From contig QKYT01000009.1 of NCBI GenBank assembly GCA_003550305.1, positions 83,966-109,806 of the forward strand: a stretch of 25,841 bases of DNA. The letters are read 5' to 3'. The stretch is from Glomus cerebriforme (taxonomy: Eukaryota; Glomeromycota; Glomeromycetes; Glomerales; Glomeraceae). The translations under genes and the position numbers were made by a program. Of this stretch, positions 1 to 10,549 are shown piece by piece. The stretch's first letter is position 1. Each line of letters begins with the position of its first letter. The notes below the pieces were generated by a model, which searched no databases, had not been told where the DNA came from, and saw only the letters and a program-made list of their open reading frames with translations.

Positions 1-2653
1 TTAACCTTTGAAGATAATGAATTCGAACCTGAAGATCTTCAAGGAGCATCTTTTGATGATGCTTTAGATACCATCGAAGGGAAAAGTAAACTGGAACATA
101 TAGCAGAATGGCCAAACAATGCATATCGTGACTTTATGGAGTTAATAATAAAGGGTAATATTTCCAACAAAATTGATGATAGCATAATCAAATTCTTCAA
201 CATGCACAGTAACTTGAAGGAGTCTCCATTACCAAAATCTATAAAAGCGACAAAGATTATCTTAATCAAATAAATTCGCCTTCTATAAATTTTAAAGAAA
301 AGGTTGTTACAACTTATAATGGAATCGATTTTAAACTTCATTATCGCCCAATTTTTTGGGCAATTTAGGTTCTTTTATAGCGTTCAGAAGTTGCCAACAA
401 TTTCATACATAAAGGAACTTTGAAAAAAGAAAATAATGAAAGGATATTTGGAGAACCGTTCGAATGCAACTGGTGGTTGGAAACTGAAGAAACTCTTCCA
501 CCTTTAAACCACTTGTTATCCATTATTCAGTATTTGGATGTGATGACTTTCAATGGACTCAGAAAAACATCTGGTCATCTGGTATTCCTAATACTTGAAA
601 ACATTTCAAATAAGTTTCAAAATTTACCAAAAGTAAAAATTCTTTTAGGATTCTTACCGAAGGTTCAGGATACAGGAATAAAAAGTGAAACATTTAGAAA
701 TTTATAACGTGAAGTATTCCACAAATGTTTCACTATTATACTTCGACCTTTGCTAGAAAAACCTGATGTGCTATATTTTGGAGTTAAAGGGTGACATATA
801 TGTTTTGCTACGCGAATATTTTTTTTCTTTCAGATATACTCGAAGCTAATGAAATAACTGTAACGTATAAATTATCTTATTGCAAAATGCCTTGCCATAC
901 CTGTATGGCCTCACAAAATGACCTAAACAATATGAACATTGCTTCGAAGAATATATCTCTTAAAACTCACAAAAATATGCAGAAAGTTATACAAGAAGGT
1001 CAAGAAAAGAACTTTTCTGTGTACCCTATTGAAAATGCTTTCTGGAAATTCTTGTAAATATATCATATAAAAGATAATTGCAAATTTGCAGTAGATTAAT
1101 TAACTAATAAAAATTTTATAGAGAACTGAATATTTACGAAGCTTGTNTCCCAGACCGTTTGCACCATATCGATCTTGGGCTTTTTAAATACTAACTGGAA
1201 TTTACGCAGGAAATCTTGAAGATCGTTAGAGGAATAGAGCTACAGAAGATTTTTGATGATTGCCTCCGTCAGATTCCTCACTTTTCTGGCCTTAAATTAC
1301 CAAGTAAATTAGGCCAATTAAAGGTCGCTACAGCATCAGATTATCGGAATATCATGAAAATCGTTATTTTTGCTCTAGATGATATTTTCGCCAGCGAATG
1401 GAATGAAATAACTTGTAATGAACTTTGTAATCTCTATTCAAAGTTCAATAATATATATATTATGAGCAGAAAAGAATTATATATGGAAAGTGAGATAAAA
1501 GAATTCGAGATCAGTACTGCATTTCATTGAAATTGATAAAGTCTAGAATATTAACAAATTTTATCAATAGAAATTAATTATTAATTGGTGTACTGACTTT
1601 AAGAGTATCTTTGCTCCATTATCATCAATGAAATGCAGATTTTCTAAACTGCATAGCTGGCATTATCATGCAGGTAACTGGATATTCAGGCTATTATTAA
1701 AAGTTGCATTATAGTTTCACGATTAATTTTGAGTTCTGTTGCAGTTCCTGCAGTTTGTAAATATAGAGTATTAAATGGACTGTCAACTGAAATTTATGAG
1801 ACTCTTCATAAGTTTTATTTCAAAAACTCTTACCAATTATCAAATAGGAAAGATGTGATATAGCAACTGATAAATGCTATTAGTTAAAACATAAATAAAT
1901 CAAAATATTTCTTTTCTAAATAATTGAATACAAGTCTAACACTGACTTTCTGTAGACAAAATGCAATAAAATAACTCTGAAGACCAGTAAAGTCGCTCAA
2001 AATAAAATCAAAGGATTCAGAAAGTTCCTGTTAGAGTTACGCCTGGATGAAATTGACCAAAAAATAAAATTTCTTAAAAAATCAGAAAATTCACCATATG
2101 CTAATATCATCGAAAGTTTATTCCAAACAATTTCAGCTCTTGATATCTTTTTAGATACGTCTTCACAGGATTCGGAAAGTAGTGATTTTTACATTAAAAT
2201 TTATGAATCAGTCCATTTAGAAAATGGAAAGATTTTAAGAACTTCCAGAGAATTTCAGGATAAAGAATGGTTCAGTAATGTGGCAGTAACTCCTGCGGAG
2301 GATCAAGAAATTCAATACGGCTCAGATGAAGATGTTTGGTATGGAAAGGTAAGTGAACATTAACTAAGAATATCAAGTTATATTTTTTTCTTTGGTTTTT
2401 TTAATAGAATCTATTTTTAAAGATATTGTTGCTGTTTAAATTCTTTCAGGGACCATCCAAAGAGCTGTACAAACTCGCACTTGTTCGCTGGTATGACATT
2501 AAACAATTAGAACTTGAAGTTTATGGCTGTTCACATTTGTATTACACTGAAGAATACAATACAATCCCAATTGGTTCTATTAATCAAGAAGTCCATATTG
2601 TACCAAGATTTAATAAAAAAAACTGTTTCTTATTAAATAAATATATTTTTTAA
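1..2653 (+). pseudogene. Decayed KDZ/Plavaka-like DNA transposase, 5' part outside window
   Basis: Reading across frames gives one continuous degenerate protein. Early landmarks are AEWPNNAYRDFMELI (about 106-150) and, after a frameshift near 250, YLNQINSPSINFKEKVV. Then come WWLETEETLPPLNHLLSII (from about 471), LLGFLPKVQDTGIKSETFR, CKMPCHTCM, and PDRLHHIDLGLFKY (about 1152-1191). The tail is LKLPSKLGQLKVATASDYRN, LHSWHYHAG, NGLSTEIYETLHKFYFKNSY, and finally LVRWYDIKQLELEVYGCSHL and VHIVPRF before TAA at 2651-2653. From memory this order matches the Plavaka/KDZ-type transposase-like proteins abundant in Rhizophagus; no search was run. Plausible introns are 1054-1121, 1674-1744 and 2349-2449, all GT-AG and frame-compatible. 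In-frame stops lie at 366-368, 378-380, 705-707, 792-794 and 1192-1194. It cannot encode a full protein. The family call is fairly secure; the exact superfamily is less so. Confidence 0.7.
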
Positions 2654-3765
2654 TAAATTTGGAAAAAAGGCAAGAAAATTTGGTAAAATTAACCGAAAGT
2701 TAATAAAACTTCAATTCTGTATACAATAAGAATTAAAAAAAAACTAAGTTAAAAAATTAAAGTTAAAAAATCAAAAACCCAAAGTTTTTATTTAAAAAAA
2801 ATTGAAAACCAAGAAGTTTAAATGAAATAAACTTTTTTTTTCATTTTGCAAATTGTTGCAGATTTGTTTGTGAAAAATAGCGACAATCTTGCATTTTACA
2901 GATGTTTGCAGAACTCTATTAAAAGTTTGGCAATAATCTGCATATTACAGATCAGTGGCAATTTTTATTAAAGAACTGTGCAAATATAATGATATTGCAG
3001 ACCTGTACAGATCTGTAGACTAAAAAATTTGCCGATGAATAATAAAAATACCAGTTATCTTTATTATATAAAATCATGCAAATTAAAAATTTAAATAAAA
3101 AAAAAATAGATCAATAAATATTTCTAAAATAAGATAAAAAAAATAACTTAAAAAATATATAAAAAGCTTGTTAAATATTTTTAGCTAAAATTTTTATATT
3201 TTGTTAAGAAAACTTATAATTGTATATTTTTTTTTTATATAATAATATATACTTTTCAGTAAAATTAAAAAATCATTATCAAAATATTCTGTCATAAACA
3301 AAATCAATTACGTTATTCATAATTTTTATTAATAAAACATATCGAATTACATCATTATGTTATATTAAGAATTTTAAACAATACTGAAATAGGTAACAAA
3401 AAACCAAAATAATCATGTAAATCTTTTCTTTTTTTAGATAATTTTCAATAATGTTGGCCAGAATATTATTACTTTTTTTAGTAATAACTCACCAACATTA
3501 TTGTAATTTTGGTTCTAAAAAAATACATAGAACTAATAGTAAATTTTTTTTAATTTCTTGTTACCTATTTATATATTGCTCAAGATCCTGTTATATCAGT
3601 TATAATAATTCAAAAAAATTTATTTTACAGAAAAGTATATAATAATAATAGCTAATTCAATTATTATTTTTAGTTTTATATTATATATTTGGAATTGATT
3701 AAAATTACATGATTTTTAAAATAAACTATCTCAAAAAATATAAAGTATATAGGGCGTTACTATGT
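2654..3765. other. AT-rich intergenic stretch, no gene seen
   Basis: The stretch is A/T homopolymer-rich. Between about 2846 and 3025 short degenerate motifs of the type TGCAGA / TTGCAATAATCTGCA recur loosely. Similar words reappear near 4345-4395 and 5095-5150, as if one old repeat had been scattered. A 63-codon open frame at 3451-3642 is low-complexity and has no recognisable domain, so I do not call it a gene. Confidence 0.6.
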
Positions 3766-4124
3766 GGCGACCCGTCACCATGGCGACCCCTATAATTCCG
3801 GCCAAAATTAAGTGATCGGCAAATAATTATCCTTTTTTGGAATTTTGTGTAACTCAAAACTTCGATTTTCGAGAGAAATAAAATTGCCTTTTTTGGGTTG
3901 TGTATCGTTACACTGATTCCAAATAAGGAAATTCCGGCCGGCGTTATAAAATTTGCTAAAATTAGAAGTGTGACGAATAACATGTGACAAATAGGCTTTT
4001 TCATGCTGAAAAAATTGTCCCTAGAATAAATAGTAAAAATGGAAAACTAGGGATGTGACACGGAGGTGACAAATTATTTGTATATGAAGTCACGTGATAG
4101 GGTCGCCATGGCGACCGGGTCGCC
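3766..4124. mobile_element. MITE-like element with ~28-bp GC-rich terminal inverted repeats
   Basis: The left end (3766-3793) and the reverse complement of the right end (4097-4124) both begin GGCGACCCG, contain CCATGGCGACC and end in CTAT. They differ by one substitution and two 1-nt indels over 28 positions. The body of about 300 bp carries TTCCGGCC twice (near 3798 and 3930), a TTTTTTGGAATTTTGTG segment and TCACGTGAT near 4090. The right-hand module (about 3940-4090) is related to sequence in the element at 4484-5069. No transposase frame is present, so the element is non-autonomous. No clear target-site duplication is visible, so the superfamily stays open. Confidence 0.7.
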
Positions 4125-4483
4125 AATTCCTTTTTTCCAAGTATATATATATTTACTAATATACTTTGAGTAAAATAATATCAGTTACTTTTTTTTATAT
4201 ATTTTATATTTTTTTTATAATTATAAATTATATAATTGTAAAATTTAATAAAATAAATATAAAATATATTATCATCAGTAATATTAAAAAGTTTGTAATA
4301 ATAAGAATAGTTAATACTAACATCAGAAAAGTTTTTAGTACAAAAATCTGCAGAGATCTGCAAATTTTGTAGATTTTTACCTTTTTTTTATGCAGTTTTA
4401 ATAAAAATCTACACAATACTATGGATATAACTTTTCATATTTTTTAATGACATTTTAATAAAGGCAATTTTCTATTTGTACAT
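4125..4483. other. AT-rich spacer between two TTCCGGCC elements
   Basis: About 360 bp of AT-rich DNA. Open frames of 60-68 codons on both strands here are Ile/Tyr/Phe/Lys-rich products of base composition. Near 4345-4395 there is a CTGCAGAGATCTGCA-like word resembling motifs at 2846-3025. I see no gene. Confidence 0.5.
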
Positions 4484-5069
4484 GGGGTGTCTGAACACGA
4501 AATCATAATTCCGGCCAGAATTAAATAATCTGCAATAAAATTGCCTTTTTAGGAGAATATCTAAAGCGGAGCAGAATCACATAATCATAGCGAATATCTG
4601 TCACCCTTGCGTCACACCTTCATTTTCCATTTTTCCTAAGTATTTTAGGGACTTAGAATTTTTTCGATAGGTGAAATCCTATTTATCACCTGTTATTTGT
4701 TACATGCATAATTTCTTAATGCCATAATTCTGGCCAAAAATTTTACAAAAATCACGTGATTCTGCTTCACTTTAGACATACCCCTTTTTGGGAAATTAGT
4801 ATAACCCGAAATTCAATTTTCAAGAAAAATAAAATTGCTTTTTTTTGGATTGTGTAATGTAGGACAATATTCCAAAAAGGATAGTCTGGCCGGCATTATG
4901 AAATCTGGCCAAAATTAGGTATATGATGAATAAGATGTGATGAATAGGATTTCACCTTGAAAAAATTTTTTGTTCCTAAAATAAATAGAAAAAATGAAAA
5001 CAGAAGGTATATACGGGAGGGATAAATTATCATATAGTAAAAAATCACATGACCTGTATTCAGATACCC
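4484..5069. mobile_element. Fold-back TTCCGGCC element with short terminal inverted repeats
   Basis: The left end GGGTGTCTGAACAC (4485-4498) and the reverse complement of the right end, GGGTATCTGAATAC (5056-5069), match at 12 of 14 positions. Inside, the stretch from about 4560 to 4740, reverse-complemented, resembles 4880-5050. Both arms hold GGCC(A/G)G, a GATAAATAGGATTTCACC-like run, a GAAAAAATT run and an AAAATGGAAAA or AAAATGAAAAC run. The element is thus an imperfect inverted duplication of the right-hand module of the 3766-4124 element. TTCCGGCC-related words occur near 4510, 4730 and 4888. There is no transposase frame and target-site duplications are not clear. Confidence 0.55.
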
Positions 5070-5966
5070 GTGTAAACTTTGAAATTTTCTTTAATAAAAA
5101 TTTGCAATAATTTCCAAAATTAAAAATTTTTGTGAAGATTTTTACAGATTTTTTTTTTATCTGATAAACTTTGTAAAACATATATTTATTTATAAAAAAT
5201 GATCAAACTTTAGTACAATATATACTACACTTTTCTATACCAAGCCTCTTTATCTGAATTATAATATACTTGGTCTTTCACTAGTTACTAAACCATTTTT
5301 TACCCTAAAATTCTTCTATTCTTAAAATTTTACTATTTTTCAGATGAACTGCATCATAGATTTTTAGTTTTGTGAAGAAGTGTCTAAAAATGTATCTAAC
5401 ATTAAAATCATCTGCAATAATCCTTCAATAAAATTTTGATGTTAGATTTTTCTAACAATTTTATTTTTGGATCAATGGCATCCAAAGATAATTTTCAAAA
5501 AATCTTCAGACTTAACACATGATATAATCATATGACTAGGCCTCCGGAGTAAATTTTCATATTACATAAAAAATTTGTATTTATTATGTTTACAATTAGT
5601 GATGATTTCACCTATTTTATTCAATAAAAATACATCTTTAAGTATATAAAAACAAGAACTTAAAGTTTTTCATAGTAATTCTAAAAAATTAAAAAAAAAC
5701 AACTGTTTTGATAATTGAAACTATTGAAACTATATAATACTAATGCTAATAAAAAGAAATATACTTTTTTTTAAAAAAAAAAAGAAATGTAATACAATAA
5801 TACAAAAGTAATATAAAAATACTAAAAAAAAAAAATAATTAATAAAATAAAATAATATAAAATTTATTATATTCTACAAAATAAATTACCTAATTAATAT
5901 ATAATAAAATCACTACAAATCTGACAAAATTTAAAATAAAGGCTTCTATTAAATTATCTTTATACT
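5070..5966. other. AT-rich intergenic region 3' of the histone-fold gene
   Basis: A/T-rich DNA with homopolymer runs (5680-5860). An 88-codon minus-strand frame overlapping 4915-5181 lies partly inside the upstream repeat and looks like chance. The part nearest 5966 is the likely 3' untranslated region of the minus-strand gene. Confidence 0.5.
5863..5868 (-). terminator. Candidate poly(A) signal of the histone-fold gene
   Basis: AATAAA on the minus strand about 99 nt past the stop codon of the 5967-9670 gene. The distance is reasonable, but the hexamer is common in such AT-rich DNA. Confidence 0.3.
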
Positions 5967-8900
5967 TCAACTTGAAATGATATCACTAACAACATTTCTG
6001 CTATTATGTCCATCATCATAATCATCAATAAATTCAGTATCATCGGCATCTTCATATTCGGATTTTTCTATTTCAGGAACTTCATCATCTTCATAACCCT
6101 GCATTATATCTACGTATGTCATTGCATTTTTAAAGGTAAGACTAGTTCCTAACAACCATTCGACAACCAAAGCTTCCTCTGATTCTTCTTCATTATATGT
6201 TACAATTGTTATTTCTTTTTGTACATCTTGAAAGATTTCAGCTTTAATTATGGATGCTAAGAAATCATCATGTGAAATGATATCTTTATTCTGTGCAGGT
6301 TCTTGGGATGATACCATTTCTGTAGGTTTTGTTTGAACTGTTTCTTTATTTTGTGCAGGTTCTTTAGATACCACTACTTCCCTAGATTTTGTTTGAACTC
6401 CTACTTTATTCTGCGCAGGTTTTTTGGAGGCTACTACTTCTTTAGATTTCGTTTGAACTATTTCTTTATTCTGTATAGATTCCTTGGATATTACTATTTT
6501 CTCAAATTTTGTTTGAGCTTCTTCATTTTCATTAATAATAGCCTTTGCCGATATATGCTGAGATTTTCTTTTATTTGCTGATGATGGTTTTACGGCTAAA
6601 ACTGGTGGTGATAAGGTATCAGTTTTATCTAATTTTTGATCTTCAGGCAAAGCTGGCATAACTTTATTTATTCCTTGTGATGATATTTGATTATTATTGT
6701 TTTTATTAACGACATTATTGTTATAGGAAGGTATTTGTTGAGGGGAGGCAGGGGAAATAACTTTTGATTGTGACAAAGTAGAAGTATTTGTAGTAGGAGA
6801 TAGTTGAATATTTGGTGAGGTTTGATATTTTTTTGATTTAACTGTTGTTATTCCCATGTATTCATCATAATTATCTACATCCGATTTACTGCTACTAGGA
6901 TTCTTTTCCAAAATAGTTGTTGGACTTGTCATTCCACCAGTATTGGAGAACGTAGATCTATTAGGGGTATATTGTGGACTACGCGTCGAACCTGATAAAC
7001 TAGCTCTTGAAATTTGACGAGCATGCCTTCCTTGTATTTCAACTTGATCAAAAATACTTTGTTCTTTATTGTCTTCCTTTGGTGGAATTTTAGGTATTTC
7101 AATTTTAATGTATCTAGCTGGTTTATTAACTAATGTACTAGCTGTTGAATTTGAACTATAAGTATTTGTAGTTGAGAAACTATTTGTACTATTATTGATA
7201 AGCCTTTGACTACTAAGACTTGATGTTGATTCATCAGAAAATGATGATTTTTTCAATCTTAAAAGCAATTTTTTCAATTTCTTTTCTTTCTTCTTTCCAA
7301 CATTACCAGTACCTAATGAATCAACCTCGTTATTTAAAGGAGAATCTTTTGGTGGTGATGTACTCAAGAAATCAATTAAATCTTGGTTCTCATGTCTTCG
7401 CTTGGGTTTCTTTGGCCCTTGAGAATATAATAAATCGTCGTCATCATCTATTAAATCCAAAGGATCCGGCCTTGGTTTAGGAACGGGTGGAAGATTTTTT
7501 GCTGAAATTTGAGTATATCCTGTACTTTTGCTAATATGTGTTTGATCCAAAGATTTACTATGATGCAATGGTGGTGAAAAGTTAATACGGCTTTGACTTT
7601 GATCATCGCTTGATCGTGAAGATGATAAAGTTTTATTAATTGCAGCATTAAATCGATCAGACTGATAAGGTGAAGATGGAGAAGATTTTACAGAAGGAAT
7701 AAGTGGAGTGTAACGAGAGTTATTTGGTGAACTAGGAGTTTTTGGTATTTCGGAAACAGATTCCAGTTTATCAATATTTTTTACACGACTTTTGTAATCC
7801 TTTTTCTTTACTTTATCACCTAATACATCATCTGGACTTGTATTCTTTAAAAATTCCCATAAACTTTCTTCTTTATCCTTTTTATGTCTACGCTTTCCGA
7901 ATAACTCATCATCATCGTCATCAAATTCTTCAAATTTTGAGGGGGAAGCTGGACTTGATTGTTGGATTATTCGCTCACGGGAAACAGGTTCACGAGGTGC
8001 AAGTTTTGGTGGTCTCTTTTGCGTCTGTTTAGATTGGAATTTTCATAAATTTTTTGAATCCAAAAAAAATTTTGAAATGGAAAATTACTCCAATAATAAA
8101 ACTACCTCAATTGTTATCAATCGATTCGGTGTTAAAGAAACCTTCATTGTCTGATTGGTAGAAATCAAAGTCTCAAAGCTCCTCATTTTTTCTCTGCTGT
8201 CCTCCTAATAACAAAACATAAATTATGTTGGTATAGACGCAACTTTCTAACAAGATAATAAGTATAATATGGCAAAATTTTTTCTTTGACCTACCATACT
8301 TGATACATTTCTTAAATCAGGTTCTTTCTCTCCTCCTTGTCCTTGTAAGCTCTGCATACTTTTAGTTGAACGCATACCTATATTTTTATATTCTGAACTT
8401 TGTCTGCCATAATCACTAGATGGCTTAACCGGTGAAATAGGTGAGATAGGTCCCTTTTTCCAGTCGTTACTAAGTCCATCCAAAGATGTCTGTCTTCCTC
8501 CATTATGCGAACTAGATTTAGTGGGACTACATGGAGAATAAAGAGTGGAAGATTGCTTATATCCTAAAATTATATTGATTGAATAATTTTAATAACATAA
8601 TTATACGGAAAAAAAATTCTTATATTAATATTTTGATATACCAGTTTTAGGTGATTTAGCTGTGGATTCAGAAGAGAAACGCGTTGATAACTGGGAGGTG
8701 ATTATATGAATTGAACCTTTAGTAGAATTATATTCATTACCATCTATAATAAAATTTTGATTGCATATTAGTTACATCATAGTTATCATATAATTAAAAA
8801 TTTTTAACAAAAATTTATATAGCATACTTATAGTATTTTCGCGTTGTGACTATAATATATTGAACAAATTAATTAAAATATGTTAGCTAGTTATACTAAA

Positions 8901-9670
8901 TTTATTGAGACTAATTCATTAATTGCAATGATCGAATTTAATCGCAGATATGATCAATGGTCAGCCGGAAATATAAAATTATCAATTCTTCTAAAATTTA
9001 TTGTTAAAAATTTAAGGATAAAAAACGTTGGATTTTAATAAATTACCTCCATTTGTTCTTTTAAATTTGTCCTTCTGAATAAAGGAAAAATCTGAGAATC
9101 TTCAGAAAGAGCTGAATAGACCTCTTGCGCTCTAGCAACTTCCACACCTTGTTTTTCAGAAGCCTTTGCAACTAGTATTAAGATATATTCACCAACATAC
9201 TCCAAAACAGCAGTTAAATAAATGGCTAAGCTCGGAGCAATATGTATTCCTTCAGATGCATAAAGGTCAGGTACAGAATCAGGGTCACGATCATCAGCGC
9301 CACGTTCACCAAGAGTACTAAAGAATTGACATTTTACTCTAAATTGTTCAAATACTTTTTGTAAAGGAAAGGGAGTAATTTCTATAGTTTTTTCTTTTGT
9401 ATGATCAGAGTTACCACTTTCAACATAAGTTTTTAACTCTAGTTCAGCTTCGACTATAGCATTTTTACCCAAACTTGTTGGTAACACTTGGCCAATTGCA
9501 TGTTTTATTCTAATCAAGTCTAAAGACCTAGCTGAATCTACTAAGAAATATAAGAATTCATCAAGGAAAGTATTTATTGCTAATAAGGCCTCAGATGAGA
9601 TGCGGTAAGGAGCAACATCGGCTATAATGGCGTTTGCTGAACGTTGGGAAATATAAAGAGTGTCTAGCAT
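5967..9670 (-). CDS. H2B/H2A-like histone-fold doublet protein with long disordered tail (6 exons, 1057 aa)
   Basis: The exons I rebuilt on the minus strand are 9670-9047, 8849-8828, 8743-8642, 8563-8295, 8204-8106 and 8024-5967. All introns are GT-AG, all phases agree, and the sum is 3174 nt. Residues about 24-83 read like H2B: ISSEALLAINTFLDEFL, then LPTSLGKNAIVEAELELKTY, in step with the H2B ISSKAM and LLPGELAKHAVSEG segments. Residues about 100-198 read like H2A: FPLQKVFEQF, then IYLTAVLEYVGEYIL, in step with VYLAAVLEYL. The basic histone tails are absent. Residues 209-950 are Ser/Pro/Thr/Asn/Lys-rich and look disordered. They hold two acidic-basic motifs (409-436 and 565-595) and four 20-residue tandem repeats (875-954). 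The C-terminus holds VVEWLLG and an acidic end. From memory, ascomycetes have a related uncharacterised family. Function is unknown; chromatin binding is only an inference. ATG 9670 is the first Met of the open frame. Confidence 0.85.
6279..6518 (-). repeat. Four in-frame 60-bp tandem repeats inside the disordered tail
   Basis: Units lie at 6459-6518, 6399-6458, 6339-6398 and 6279-6338, each exactly 60 bp. They encode 20-residue variants of VQTKSREVVVSKEPAQNKET. Q2, T3, K4, Q16, N17 and K18 are invariant, and the unit nearest the N-terminus is the most diverged. A multiple of three keeps the frame, so copy number could vary between strains without breaking the protein. Confidence 0.9.
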
Positions 9671-10549
9671 ATGAGAGGTTAAAAAGAAGAAAGGTTAAGT
9701 TGATAGTAAGGAGCAGAATTAATATTAGAGATTAATAGAAATTTTAATAATAGATCGTTAAAAAAAAAATATAATAAAGCTTCATTAACGCTACTTATTA
9801 TACTAAATACGATAGCATATTTATGCATAAAGGACCAAATTTGTAAAAAAAAAGAGATCTATATCTTCTTATATGTAACTCAGCAAACAATAAGTAAGAA
9901 TTAGATTATATCCGCAGAAGACGTTCGTATTGGTTAACATGAATAAATGTTTACTTACTCTTTGTAGAATCAACAGTCATATTTCAACAGAACTGTATAA
10001 TTTGTATACGTAAAGAAGGAACCACGACTATAAAGCGTGGAGATTTTTTTTTTTTTTTTTTACCGTGGGTCAAGAGAAAAAAGAGTGAATAATTTAGAGG
10101 AAAAAAAACCTTAATTGAAAAATAAATGGTAACTCAAATAATTAAATCAAATAATTTAATTTATGAGAAATATTTACACAAACGCAGGTATAATAACACA
10201 AATTTTATGATAAACAAACGAGTTAATTGTAAATCCGCGACAACTAAAACATCTTACTGACGAATCACACGAACCAACACAATCTCGATTGTGGTCTTGA
10301 TTGTGGGATTTTGGGATTTATTTTTGCCATGTGTTTATTTGAACATTAACTTAACAAAGTAATAATTTATTTTCTCCGATTGGTTCATTTAGCTTTAAGC
10401 TTATAAGCAAGAATTAAGCGAAAATTAAAATCCTTTCTATTGAATTTCCTTAATGAGCGTAGATTCCAAATTCCTTTATTTAATAGCCCTATTTAAGAGT
10501 ATTATTATTAAACCATTAAAAGACTTCGTTAAGTTTCAAATATATAAAC
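9671..10549. other. Intergenic: promoter side of histone-fold gene, 3' side of YciI-like gene
   Basis: No coding potential seen. Contents include a T18 run at about 10045-10062 beside a 5-bp stem (CCACG...CGTGG, 10022-10040), and several A/T runs. The part adjoining 9670 should hold the promoter of the minus-strand histone-fold gene; the part adjoining 10549 holds the 3' end of the next gene. No tRNA-like fold was found by eye. Confidence 0.5.
10475..10480 (-). terminator. Candidate poly(A) signal of the YciI-domain gene
   Basis: AATAAA on the minus strand about 70 nt beyond the TGA at 10550-10552, a usual distance for a eukaryotic polyadenylation signal. Confidence 0.4.

Noticed and set aside
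791..1057. Treating each transposase fragment as a separate small gene
   Set aside because: Read in order, the fragments make one degenerate transposase-like protein with frameshifts and stops.
3726..4004. Minus-strand frames of 60 and 92 codons
   Set aside because: They lie within the inverted-repeat element and have no domain; chance frames in repeat DNA.
7220..8032. Plus-strand open frames opposite the histone-fold gene (also 6333-6581)
   Set aside because: They lie antisense to a well-supported exon with consistent phases, and their peptides are low-complexity mirror products.
9956..10062. Possible tRNA or small RNA near the T18 run
   Set aside because: No cloverleaf or conserved A/B box could be drawn; only a 5-bp stem next to a T run.
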